Below, one piece after another: positions 19,679 through 28,638 of a DNA stretch of 35,126 nucleotides. The translations under genes and the position numbers were made by a program. How positions within the stretch are numbered: position 1 is the stretch's first letter; each line of letters starts with the position of its first letter. The notes beneath the pieces were generated by a model. The model had not been told where the DNA came from. It ran no database searches and was given only the letters and a program-made list of their open reading frames with translations. This DNA is from Bacteroidaceae bacterium (GTDB lineage: Bacteria > Bacteroidota > Bacteroidia > Bacteroidales > Bacteroidaceae): the NCBI GenBank assembly GCA_024683455.1, contig JAIKYE010000075.1:1-35126 (forward strand). Direction: 5' to 3'.

Positions 19679-19702
19679 AGATGGTTTCTGTATTCGTTAC
19701 GC

Positions 19703-20248
19703 TTACGAACAGGATGATATACTTTTCCCAAACTCGAAAGCCTCGTTGAGAGCATTTGAGTTCTTAACATCCCCCTTGTCGTGTGCACGACGAATCAAGA
19801 CATGTCCAGCATCCTCAAGTTTAAAAAAATTCAGGCATAGCTGATACTGCGCCAAAATGCCGTCGAAGAGTTCCGGAAGCGAAGCGGCTCCAACAAGCAA
19901 TAATGCAAGTTTCTTAATATGATACGTATCTCGGACGGGATTATGAAAACGGTCTATGACTGCCTTCAAGGGGGCACTTAATCCATAAAAATAAACAGGC
20001 GAGGCGATCACCAACATGTCTGCATGAGACATCTTATCATAAACGACAGACATGTCGTCTTTCTGTGCGCAAGTATGCGACTCACTTTTGAAGCATGCAT
20101 CACAACCAACGCAAGGATTAACCTTGTAATCGTGCACAGAAATAATCTCAACACTATGTTTCTGTGAAGCACCCTTCACAAATGCCTCTACAAGCAAATC
20201 CGTATTACCTTTCTTACGCGGGCTTCCTGAAAGTACAAGTATATTCAT
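19703..20248 (-). CDS. NAD(P)H-dependent FMN reductase / iron-sulfur-flavoprotein-like protein
   Basis: A 181-residue flavodoxin-fold protein of the NADPH-dependent FMN reductase family. The phosphate-binding loop is at the N-terminus (LVLSGSPRKKGNTDLL), and the second flavin loop is SPVYFYGLSAPLKAVIDRF. The CVGCDACF cluster with a further cysteine (SHTCAQKDDM) is the motif typical of the subgroup that carries an iron-sulfur or redox cysteine cluster. I start at the internal ATG 20248, preceded by AAAGGA, rather than at 20290; it then begins 5 bases after the protease gene stops. Electron donor and acceptor cannot be read. Confidence 0.85.
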   Translation of the reverse strand: MNILVLSGSPRKKGNTDLLVEAFVKGASQKHSVEIISVHDYKVNPCVGCDACFKSESHTCAQKDDMSVVYDKMSHADMLVIASPVYFYGLSAPLKAVIDRFHNPVRDTYHIKKLALLLVGAASLPELFDGILAQYQLCLNFFKLEDAGHVLIRRAHDKGDVKNSNALNEAFEFGKSISSCS

Positions 20249-20252
20249 TCCT

Positions 20253-21236
20253 TTATTTATGAGATATTTTTCTGAGCGTATTGATGACACCCTGAATCAA
20301 CCAAGCTGACTTGTACTCATTTCTTGGCATAGATGGGATAATAGCAAAAGAAAAATTATCGGCCAAACATTCCTCCGGAGCAATTACATATGCTGTATTC
20401 TCTCCCACTTGTGTCCAAAAGTCAGAAACAACATCGCGTTGCTTTAAGGAGTAGCAGGTAGTAGGGTCGTCAAGGGGAATAAGTACAGCTTCGATGTTAT
20501 TGAAGAATGTTGCCTGATCTTTCTGCTCGGCATATGCTTCTTTCCACGTATTGGAATATAGAGACATAAGAGCACAGCGACGCGGCTGTCCATTAATAGT
20601 GAAAGTCCCATAACTGTCGTAGCGCTCTACATCGGGATTGGTAATAATGCGCTTACGTACTGACTTCGGAAAATCTATCTCTTCGTCCATCACAGTGAAA
20701 CCAATCAAAGCATACATCTGTTGGCGAAATGATGGTGAATAGCGGGAGATACAGTGAAAAAGCTCGTGAGCGACAATAGACGTAAAAAATACAGATGCCC
20801 TTGGGTTTTCTCCATTACCATATTTAATAAATTCACTGCCTATATAGATTTGATTCTTTATGGTGTATGCTGCAGCACCACCCTCTTCTTTCATTGTGGT
20901 TTTAATAAAAACTATATCATCTGGAATAGGAAGCTTACACCCCAAAGCCTTAAGTGAGTCCTCTATGGTGGAGATAGCTTTACTAATTATTTGCTGTTCA
21001 TCGGAAGTAAAATCCTGTACCTGCTCGGAACAATAAGCAATATACTCATCTAACGAAGAATTCTCTTTACACATGCGCCAGTCAAGGTCTGACTGCGAGA
21101 ACTTGTTAAAGTAGGCTGTATCTGCTGTTTTAAGTAACTGGCCTTCTACCTTTGTTGCAAAACGGAAGTTTATGGTCGAAGAAAATGTACACAGAGAGAA
21201 TAGAAGAAAAACTATGGATGAAATCGTTTGTTTCAT
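20253..21236 (-). CDS. Secreted zinc metalloprotease-like protein (HELFH)
   Basis: A 327-residue exported protein. The signal peptide is MKQTISSIVFLLFSLCTFSS, which favours ATG 21236 over the longer frame from 21314. The zinc motif H157-E158-LF-H161 sits in FTSIVAHELFHCISRYS. A likely third ligand is the glutamate of EECLADNFSFAI near the C-terminus, the gluzincin pattern of Glu followed by Asn/Asp. Catalytic residues look complete. The domain architecture is otherwise unfamiliar to me. It is followed after 4 bases by the FMN reductase, so the two form an operon. Confidence 0.75.
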   Translation of the reverse strand: MKQTISSIVFLLFSLCTFSSTINFRFATKVEGQLLKTADTAYFNKFSQSDLDWRMCKENSSLDEYIAYCSEQVQDFTSDEQQIISKAISTIEDSLKALGCKLPIPDDIVFIKTTMKEEGGAAAYTIKNQIYIGSEFIKYGNGENPRASVFFTSIVAHELFHCISRYSPSFRQQMYALIGFTVMDEEIDFPKSVRKRIITNPDVERYDSYGTFTINGQPRRCALMSLYSNTWKEAYAEQKDQATFFNNIEAVLIPLDDPTTCYSLKQRDVVSDFWTQVGENTAYVIAPEECLADNFSFAIIPSMPRNEYKSAWLIQGVINTLRKISHK

Positions 21237-21269
21237 TATAAATTTTACTACTTGTTGTGTTTGACTGGG

Positions 21270-21277
21270 CAAATATA
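21270..21277 (-). promoter_or_regulatory. Promoter -7 box for the protease/reductase operon
   Basis: On the minus strand TATATTTG, about 34 bases upstream of the ATG at 21236. The -33 region is not a good match, so only the -7 box is called. Confidence 0.5.
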
Positions 21278-21378
21278 CAAAAAAAATAAATTGTAACCGA
21301 ATTGTAATCGCCAATTTTGTAAAAACATAAGGTATTCTTTGTACATTTATTCACGAAAACATAAAAGAACAAGTTATT

Positions 21379-23364
21379 ATGACGATTGCTATTGCATGCA
21401 CAATTCTAGGTTCGTTGGCGCTGCTTATCTTTGGCATGAAGATGATGAGCGAAGCGCTACAGAAAATGGCTGGTCCAAAATTAAGACACGTTCTGGCACG
21501 CATGACCACCAACCGGTTTACTGGAATGCTGACGGGTATTGGCGTAACTGCAGCAGTGCAAAGTTCAACGGCAACGACGGTGATGACCGTATCGTTTGTC
21601 AACGCATCGCTGCTTACCTTGGCACAAGCTATCAGTATCATCATGGGTGCGAACATCGGAACCACACTTACGGCTTGGATTATGACGGTTGCCTCGTTCA
21701 ACATCACCAACTTTGTATGGCCCGTATTCATCATCGCCATGTTCCTTATATATAAGAAGAAGCACGAGACTGCTGGATATTTTCTTTTTGGAATCGCTTT
21801 CCTTTTCCTTGGCTTGGGCACGTTACGCCAGACGGGCATTAACATGAATCTTGGCGAGAACGAAAAAGTAATCAACTTCTTCAGCTCTTTCGACCCAAAT
21901 AGTTTTGTAACCACCCTACTCTTCCTACTCATAAGCGGCGTATTGACCATGTGCGTACAGTCTTCTGCAGCTGTAATGGCTATTACCATGGTACTCTGTT
22001 CCCTAGGTGCCATGCCAATTTACCAAGGTATAGCTTTGGTAATGGGCGAAAACATCGGAACCACCGTCACCTCTAATCTGGCTGCACTCACGGCTTCAAC
22101 TCAGGCCAGACGCGCTGCTTTTGCCCATATGTTCTTTAATGTCTTTGGCGTATGCTGGATGCTGTGCGTGTTTCATCCTTTTGTCAACTTCATCTGTTCC
22201 ATAGCCGGTTACGATATTGAGATGGACAAATTAATGGTAAGCCACGATGTCTATATGGCAAATGCCGCTCATTTGAACATTGTCCTTGCTACGTTCCATA
22301 CATGCTTTAATTTAGTCAATACCACTCTGCTCATTGGTTTTATTCCGCAGATTGAGCGTGTAGTAAAGTGGGTTATCAAGGATAAACCCGAAGTTAAGAA
22401 CACCAGCCGTCTACAGTATATAAACAATGGTTTGATGGCTACACCAGAAATATCTGTCCTTCAGGCACAGAAGGAGGTAGTTCATTTTGCAGAGCGTATG
22501 CAGCGTATGTTCGGCCTGACCCGAGTTTTGCTTGACGAAAAAGAAAAGAAAGAGTTTGAACAGCAGTACAACCGAATAGAAAGATATGAAGATATTGCCG
22601 ACAACATGGAATTAGAGATTGCCAACTATCTGGAGGAAGTCAGCAACGAGCATCTATCCGACGAGACGAAAGGCAAGATACGCGATATGCTCCGACAAAT
22701 CGGCGAACTGGAATCTATTGGTGATGCTTGCTACAAAATGGCCCGTTCCATCAAGCACCGCAGAAGTATACGCGAAGATTTCTCAGCCTTACAATACGAG
22801 CGCTTGCATGAGATGCTACGATTGGCAAACGAAGCCATAACGCAAATGATGGTCGTCGTTAGCGGGCGCCGCGAAGATCTGACTATTGACACCTCGCAGG
22901 AGATTGAACACGATATTAACACCTTGCGCGACCAGTTGAAGGCAGAGAATACCAGCGAAGCCAGTGGCGAAGACTATTCATATACACTAAGTTCCATCTT
23001 CAACGACATCATTGCCGAATGTGAAAAACTGGGCGATTATGTGATGAATGTAGTGGAAGCCCGCCTTGGAAAAGGCTCACTCAGCTATCGGGGACTGCAA
23101 ATCAACCAAGCACGTAAATCTGTTAGCATAGACGGTGTAGATGCCAACCTCACCCGTACCGAGTTCGACCTTATAGCCTTGCTCCTCGCCAACCGTGGCC
23201 AGGTTCTTTCGCGTCAGGAATTTATAGACAGCATCTGGAGCGATGTCATTGTAACAGAACGAACTGTTGATGTTCACATCACCCGTCTCCGCAAGAAACT
23301 GGGTCCTTATGCCCAGAACATCGTCAGCCGCCAAGGTTTCGGATATACGTTCGCGGTTAGTTAA
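21379..23364 (+). CDS. Na/Pi cotransporter with PhoU-like region and C-terminal OmpR/PhoB-type DNA-binding domain
   Basis: A 661-residue three-part protein. Residues 1 to about 335 form the NptA/YjbB-type sodium-phosphate transporter, with the paired signatures Q61-S-S (VQSSTATTVMTVS) and Q194-S-S (VQSSAAVMAITMV) in the inverted repeats. About 345-550 is a helical, charged PhoU-like region (ERMQRMFGLTRVLLDEKEK, later GELESIGDACYKMARS). About 566-661 is a winged helix of the OmpR/PhoB class: LTRTEFDLIALLLANRGQVL, the recognition helix TERTVDVHITRLRKKLG, then the wing IVSRQGFGYTF. The usual transporter ends after the PhoU part. The reading frame is unbroken across the join. The C-terminal half should face the cytoplasm. 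Each domain is sure; a regulatory role is inference. Confidence 0.92.
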   Translation: MTIAIACTILGSLALLIFGMKMMSEALQKMAGPKLRHVLARMTTNRFTGMLTGIGVTAAVQSSTATTVMTVSFVNASLLTLAQAISIIMGANIGTTLTAWIMTVASFNITNFVWPVFIIAMFLIYKKKHETAGYFLFGIAFLFLGLGTLRQTGINMNLGENEKVINFFSSFDPNSFVTTLLFLLISGVLTMCVQSSAAVMAITMVLCSLGAMPIYQGIALVMGENIGTTVTSNLAALTASTQARRAAFAHMFFNVFGVCWMLCVFHPFVNFICSIAGYDIEMDKLMVSHDVYMANAAHLNIVLATFHTCFNLVNTTLLIGFIPQIERVVKWVIKDKPEVKNTSRLQYINNGLMATPEISVLQAQKEVVHFAERMQRMFGLTRVLLDEKEKKEFEQQYNRIERYEDIADNMELEIANYLEEVSNEHLSDETKGKIRDMLRQIGELESIGDACYKMARSIKHRRSIREDFSALQYERLHEMLRLANEAITQMMVVVSGRREDLTIDTSQEIEHDINTLRDQLKAENTSEASGEDYSYTLSSIFNDIIAECEKLGDYVMNVVEARLGKGSLSYRGLQINQARKSVSIDGVDANLTRTEFDLIALLLANRGQVLSRQEFIDSIWSDVIVTERTVDVHITRLRKKLGPYAQNIVSRQGFGYTFAVS

Positions 23365-23420
23365 TAGAGAAGTTAACGCTCCAACATATTCACAATAAGA
23401 TAATAATGATTTTTGAGTAA

Positions 23421-23452
23421 TCACTTTATCGTATCAATGACGATAGAAGTGA
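23421..23452. repeat. Near-perfect inverted repeat upstream of DUF2023-flavodoxin
   Basis: TCACTTTATCGT at 23421-23432 and ACGATAGAAGTGA at 23440-23452 are complementary except for one extra base, with a 7-base loop. It lies just ahead of the promoter at 23478-23508, and there is no T-run behind it. It could be an operator, or a 3'-end hairpin for the transporter-regulator gene. Confidence 0.55.
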
Positions 23453-23477
23453 CATGAAAAACACTCTGTTTTGGGTA

Positions 23478-23508
23478 TTGTATGCTTTTGTTTTTCACCG
23501 TACCTTTG
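23478..23508 (+). promoter_or_regulatory. Promoter of the DUF2023-flavodoxin operon
   Basis: TTG at 23478-23480, 20 bases, TACCTTTG at 23501-23508. Expected transcription starts near 23515, which rules out the upstream start at 23482 and supports ATG 23530. Confidence 0.7.
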
Positions 23509-23529
23509 CCAACGGAAAAACAAATAAAA

Positions 23530-23901
23530 ATGACTACTACAAGAACAGCAATTCCACAAGAAATGAAGGTTCTGATGAACCATATTTATGAATTACATAA
23601 AGGCGTAAGGCAAATGGTACTATTTACCTGTAACAAGAAATACGGCGAGTTGGCTGTGTCACGACTGAAAAGTCAGGGCATCCCCTATGTGCTACAGCCT
23701 GCTGGACAGAAAAACCTAAATGTATATTTCGGTCGAAGCGAGTGTCTAGAAGCCATTCGCCTCTTTGTTACTCGCCCGCTTAACGAACTTACACCAGAAG
23801 AAGACTTCATCCTTGGTGCAATGCTTGGTTATGACATCTGTGCTCAATGCCAACGTTATTGCAAACGTAAGGACAGTGAAAAGTGTATCAGAAAGAACTA
23901 A
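23530..23901 (+). CDS. DUF2023 family protein
   Basis: A 123-residue cytoplasmic protein of the DUF2023 family, starting MTTTRTAIPQEMKVLMNHIY. The core has alternating helices and strands (HKGVRQMVLFTC, IPYVLQPAGQKNLNVYFG, ECLEAIRLFV). The C-terminus has a cysteine cluster, CAQCQRYCKRKDSEKC (two CxxC-like pairs), that could bind a metal or a cluster. It is followed 20 bases later by flavodoxin, and the pair is seen together in other anaerobes, suggesting a partner or regulator of flavodoxin, although no function is established. The start is fixed by the promoter. Confidence 0.8.
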   Translation: MTTTRTAIPQEMKVLMNHIYELHKGVRQMVLFTCNKKYGELAVSRLKSQGIPYVLQPAGQKNLNVYFGRSECLEAIRLFVTRPLNELTPEEDFILGAMLGYDICAQCQRYCKRKDSEKCIRKN

Positions 23902-23921
23902 AACATAATTATTTTTTTGAA

Positions 23922-24416
23922 ATGAAAACAACTATTGTTATCTATGGCTCCTCTACAGGAACTTGTGAGGCCATCGCAGAGAAAATAGCCTCCAAACTTG
24001 GCTGTAAGGCTATAAACGTACAGGATCTGACAGCGGCAGACATTGCAGAAAACCAAAACCTAATCCTTGGTACCTCTACGTGGGGAGCAGGCGAGATGCA
24101 GGACGACTGGTACGATGGACTGAAGACATTGCAGAATGCCGACCTCAAAGGTAAGACAATAGCCTTCTTTGGTTGCGGCGACGCATGGTCGTACAGCGAT
24201 ACTTTCGTAGGTGGTATGGGAGAACTGTATAATGGAATTAATGACAGCGGTGCACGCTTCATCGGAAGTGTAAATACTACTGACTATAAGTACGATGCCT
24301 CTGAAGCAGTCGTCGACGGTAAGTTCATCGGTCTTCCACTTGATGATATCAACGAGGATAACAAAACCGATAGCCGTATAGATGCCTGGATATCCTCCAT
24401 ATTATCCGAATTATAA
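23922..24416 (+). CDS. fldA: Flavodoxin
   Basis: A 164-residue long-chain flavodoxin, an FMN electron carrier of the cytoplasm that can replace ferredoxin when iron is short. The FMN-phosphate loop is GSSTGTCEAIAEKIA (residues 9-23), and the flavin-flanking tryptophan and tyrosine loops are GTSTWGAGEMQDDWYDG and CGDAWSYSDTFVGG. Start ATG 23922 lies 20 bases after DUF2023 stops, so the two share the promoter at 23478. In this organism it could serve pyruvate and hydrogen metabolism or radical SAM enzymes, including PflA. It ends at a strong terminator. Confidence 0.95.
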   Translation: MKTTIVIYGSSTGTCEAIAEKIASKLGCKAINVQDLTAADIAENQNLILGTSTWGAGEMQDDWYDGLKTLQNADLKGKTIAFFGCGDAWSYSDTFVGGMGELYNGINDSGARFIGSVNTTDYKYDASEAVVDGKFIGLPLDDINEDNKTDSRIDAWISSILSEL

Positions 24417-24453
24417 GTGATTCATTCGTATTTAATTTTAGTTTTGTTAATGG

Positions 24454-24491
24454 GTGGCTGACTGTGAGAGTCAGCCACTTTCTTGTTTTTT
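24454..24491 (+). terminator. Rho-independent terminator after flavodoxin
   Basis: GTGGCTGACT at 24454-24463 pairs with AGTCAGCCAC at 24469-24478 (loop GTGAG), followed by a T-rich tail TTTCTTGTTTTTT. Confidence 0.9.
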
Positions 24492-24517
24492 GCAACTGAG
24501 TTGCGGATAAAAAGCCT

Positions 24518-24525
24518 TACCTTTG
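24518..24525 (+). promoter_or_regulatory. Promoter -7 box of the ZIP transporter gene
   Basis: TACCTTTG at 24518-24525, 20 bases before the start codon at 24546; the -33 element is not clear. Confidence 0.5.
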
Positions 24526-24545
24526 TTCCCAGAGAATAAGATAAT

Positions 24546-25331
24546 ATGATTATGACAATATTGATTATAGGTCTGCTGATACCACTGTTGGGCACCATGC
24601 TTGGTTCTGCTTTTGTTTTCTTTATGCGAGACGAGATGTCTATAAAACTTCAAAAGTCTTTACTGGGTTTTGCCTCGGGAGTAATGGTGGCAGCATCCGT
24701 ATGGTCGCTTCTAATTCCTGCTATGGAGATGGAGGCGTGCCAAGGTACTTGGTCAGTTGTTCCTGCGGCAGTAGGATTTCTGTTTGGTATAGGATTTTTG
24801 CTCCTCATTGATGAGCTTACTCCACACCTTCATATTGGAACAGATAAGCCAGAGGGCATACGCTCACACCTTTCCAGAACAACTATGTTGGCCTTAACCG
24901 TTACAATCCATAACCTACCAGAAGGAATGGCTGTAGGAGTTGTTTTCGCCGGTGCCGACAGCAGCACGACAAACATTTCGCTGGCAAGCGCCTTGGCGGT
25001 TGCTGTGGGAATAGCTATACAGAACGTTCCCGAAGGAGCCATTATCTCCATGCCGATGCGAGCAGAAGGTAACAGTCGTTGGAAATCCTTTATAATCGGA
25101 TCCCTGAGTGGAGCAGTAGAACCCATAGGAGCCCTTGCCGTTTTACTGTTGACCTCGTTGGTATTGCCCACTCTCCCCTATATGCTTGCCTTTGCTGCAG
25201 GAGCCATGTTCTACGTTGTTGTCGAGGAACTTATCCCTGAGGCATCCAACGGTCAACACAGCAATCTCAGCACCATAGGATTTGCCATAGGCTTCGTCCT
25301 AATGATGGTGCTCGACGTAGTAATGGGATAA
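24546..25331 (+). CDS. ZIP family divalent metal transporter
   Basis: A 261-residue inner-membrane protein with about eight hydrophobic segments. The metal-binding signature motifs are HNLPEGMAVG in TM4 and QNVPEGAIISMP in TM5, with E in VVEELIPEAS later; together these define the ZupT/GufA group of ZIP proteins. They carry zinc, iron or manganese into the cytoplasm; which one cannot be read. A short loop after TM3 (DELTPHLHIG) has further histidines. Start: ATG 24546 (MIMTILIIG), with a second ATG two codons later. It is monocistronic, between the flavodoxin terminator and the enolase terminator. Confidence 0.93.
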   Translation: MIMTILIIGLLIPLLGTMLGSAFVFFMRDEMSIKLQKSLLGFASGVMVAASVWSLLIPAMEMEACQGTWSVVPAAVGFLFGIGFLLLIDELTPHLHIGTDKPEGIRSHLSRTTMLALTVTIHNLPEGMAVGVVFAGADSSTTNISLASALAVAVGIAIQNVPEGAIISMPMRAEGNSRWKSFIIGSLSGAVEPIGALAVLLLTSLVLPTLPYMLAFAAGAMFYVVVEELIPEASNGQHSNLSTIGFAIGFVLMMVLDVVMG

Positions 25332-25356
25332 TCAGGAAGTCATTCCTCTAAAAAAT

Positions 25357-25390
25357 AAATGCAGACAAGCTTCACAGCCTATCTGCATTT
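25357..25390 (-). terminator. Terminator of eno (probably bidirectional)
   Basis: On the minus strand, AAATGCAGATAGGC and GCTTGTCTGCATTT form a 14-bp stem with two G-U pairs, followed by ATTTTTT. It lies between the convergent ZIP and eno genes. In the plus direction the same stem has two mismatches but a T-rich tail, so it may end both. Confidence 0.85.
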
Positions 25391-25428
25391 TCTTTGTAAA
25401 CTGATTTATTCAAATATAGTTAATACAC

Positions 25429-26772
<1,344 letters not shown>

Positions 26773-26784
26773 TTAATCATGATG

Positions 26785-26815
26785 CAAAGGTATGGCGAAA
26801 TCAAAAAATGCACAA
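26785..26815 (-). promoter_or_regulatory. Promoter of eno
   Basis: Reading leftwards, TTG at 26815-26813, 20 bases, TACCTTTG at 26792-26785. It leaves a leader of about 40 bases to the eno ATG at 26736. Confidence 0.7.
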
Positions 26816-27046
26816 TACCTAAAACGTAGTGTTTTACTCATTACCGCACTAATGAAAACTCACAAAAAAGTGTTAACATAAAGTAGGTACATCGTGATTC
26901 TTAGTGTTAGATTTCTTCTTAGCTCTGAAATATAGTATAGTACCGTTTATGTGTGATATGTTTTTGCAGTCAAGCAGCAATTATAAAAAGAGAAAAAAGA
27001 AGGGAAAAAAACTTGTGAATAATTATGCAGTTTGAGGAAAATGAAT

Positions 27047-27054
27047 TAATTTTG
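27047..27054 (+). promoter_or_regulatory. Promoter -7 box of the PurF-like gene
   Basis: TAATTTTG at 27047-27054, 37 bases upstream of ATG 27092. A -33 TTTG is not seen at the expected spacing. Confidence 0.45.
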
Positions 27055-27091
27055 CACGCGTTTTTAAGATAAAAAGATAAAAAGCACATTT

Positions 27092-28534
27092 ATGGGAGGT
27101 TTTTTCGGGACAGTATCACTGCAGCCATGTAAGGCAGACCTTTTTTACGGAACAGATTACCAGTCACATATGGGTACAAAACGTGGTGGCATGGCCACGG
27201 TAAGTGAAGAAGGTGAGTTTTTTCGTAGTATTCACAATTTGGAAAGTACATATTTCCGAACTCGTTTTGAAGACGAGCTTGAAAAGTTCAAAGGCAATGC
27301 TGGTATAGGCGTAATCAGCGATACAGATGCACAACCCATGCTGATGAACAGCCATCTGGGTAGGTTTGCCCTTGTTACGGTTGCAAAAATAAACAATCTG
27401 GAGGAACTTTGCCAGAAACTTCTATCAGAGGGACAGCACTTTAGCGAATTTTCATCAGGTAAGATTAACCCTACCGAGCTAGTCGCCCTATTAATAATAA
27501 AAGGTAAAGACTTTGTAACAGGTATTGAAAATGTCTTCAATAACATCAAAGGCTCCTGCTCTATGCTTCTACTGACCGAGAACGGTATTATTGCTGCTCG
27601 TGACTCTTGGGGACGCACCCCAATTGTTGTTGGGAAGAAAGAAGGCTCTATGGCTGTAACAAGCGAAAATACAGCATTTCCCAATCTAGGTTTTGAGACA
27701 ACATATTATGTAGGTCCCGGTGAAATCATCCGCATTACTGCCGATAAGATGGAACAGCTACGCAAGCCTAACAAGCGCATGCAGATTTGCTCATTCCTAT
27801 GGGTTTACTACGGATTCCCCACCAGTTGCTATGAGGGCAAAAACGTAGAATGGGTACGTAATGAGTGCGGACGCCGTATGGGTGAGGAAGATACTACACA
27901 GGTTGACTGCGCTTGCGGTATCCCCGACAGCGGTATCGGTATGGCTGTAGGTTATGCCGAAGGTCATAAATGCCCATACATGAGAGCTATCAACAAATAT
28001 ACACCTACATGGCCACGTAGCTTTACCCCCAGCAATCAGGAGATGCGTAATTTGGTGGCTAAGATGAAGATTATACCTAACAGCGATAAACTGCGCGATA
28101 AGAAGGTTCTCTTCTGTGACGATAGTATAGTACGCGGAACGCAGTTACACGATAACACCAAAGTCTTGCACGAACTAGGTGCGAAGGAAGTTCACATGCG
28201 TATTGCCTGCCCTCCTCTAGTTTACGGCTGTAAGTTCATTAACTTCAGCGCCAGCAAGAGCGATTTGGAACTTATCACACGTCGTATCATCAAAGACTTT
28301 GAAGGTGACGAGAATAAGAATCTAGAGGCCTACACACGTACTGATAGTCCTGAATACAAGAAAATGGTTGCTGAGATTGCCAAGCGCCTGAACCTTGACT
28401 CTTTGAAATTCAGCAAACTGGAGACATTGATTGAGGCTATCGGCCTTCCCAAGGAACAGATTTGTACTCACTGCTTTGATGGCTCTTCAGCCTTCACACT
28501 AGAAGAGATTAATTCGCAGGAGTCATTGTTTTAA
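27092..28534 (+). CDS. PurF-like amidophosphoribosyltransferase paralogue lacking the N-terminal cysteine
   Basis: A 480-residue protein with the PurF layout: an N-terminal class II glutamine amidotransferase fold and a C-terminal phosphoribosyltransferase fold. PurF makes 5-phosphoribosylamine from PRPP and glutamine. The PRPP loop is well kept (KKVLFCDDSIVRGTQLHD, about 338-355). The amidotransferase half keeps GTDYQSHMGTKRGG, RDSWGRTP and the substrate-tunnel region, but position 2, the obligatory nucleophile (MCGI in active enzymes), is glycine (MGGFFGTVS). No propeptide-like extension with an internal Cys is present. It should not hydrolyse glutamine in the normal way and may use ammonia, do something else, or act as a partner. 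A conserved Bacteroidota group with MGGFFGT is known to me; its role is not. C-terminal C-x-x-C (ICTHCFDGSS) is typical of the group. Confidence 0.85.
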   Translation: MGGFFGTVSLQPCKADLFYGTDYQSHMGTKRGGMATVSEEGEFFRSIHNLESTYFRTRFEDELEKFKGNAGIGVISDTDAQPMLMNSHLGRFALVTVAKINNLEELCQKLLSEGQHFSEFSSGKINPTELVALLIIKGKDFVTGIENVFNNIKGSCSMLLLTENGIIAARDSWGRTPIVVGKKEGSMAVTSENTAFPNLGFETTYYVGPGEIIRITADKMEQLRKPNKRMQICSFLWVYYGFPTSCYEGKNVEWVRNECGRRMGEEDTTQVDCACGIPDSGIGMAVGYAEGHKCPYMRAINKYTPTWPRSFTPSNQEMRNLVAKMKIIPNSDKLRDKKVLFCDDSIVRGTQLHDNTKVLHELGAKEVHMRIACPPLVYGCKFINFSASKSDLELITRRIIKDFEGDENKNLEAYTRTDSPEYKKMVAEIAKRLNLDSLKFSKLETLIEAIGLPKEQICTHCFDGSSAFTLEEINSQESLF

Positions 28535-28598
28535 CATTAACGGAAATTCAACAAAACCGATAATAGACTTAGACGTCAAACGATAGACTTTAGTTATA

Positions 28599-28637
28599 AG
28601 AAAAAGGATTAGAATTGATGGTTCTAATCCTTTTTCT
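28599..28637. terminator. Bidirectional terminator between the PurF-like and ligase genes
   Basis: A perfect 16-bp stem: AGAAAAAGGATTAGAA at 28599-28614 and TTCTAATCCTTTTTCT at 28622-28637, loop TTGATGG. The A-run on the left and T-run on the right make it work for both convergent genes. Confidence 0.92.
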
Positions 28638-28638
28638 A

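Noticed and set aside
21351..22013. 220-codon antisense open frame across the start of the transporter-regulator
   Set aside because: Shadow of the transporter membrane segments; no promoter and no conserved motif.
23482..23529. Upstream start for DUF2023
   Set aside because: It overlaps the -7 box, so it would lie before the transcription start.
26829..26863. Stem-like sequence upstream of the PurF-like gene as a riboswitch
   Set aside because: It lies upstream of the predicted rightward promoter, has several interruptions, and matches no riboswitch core I know.
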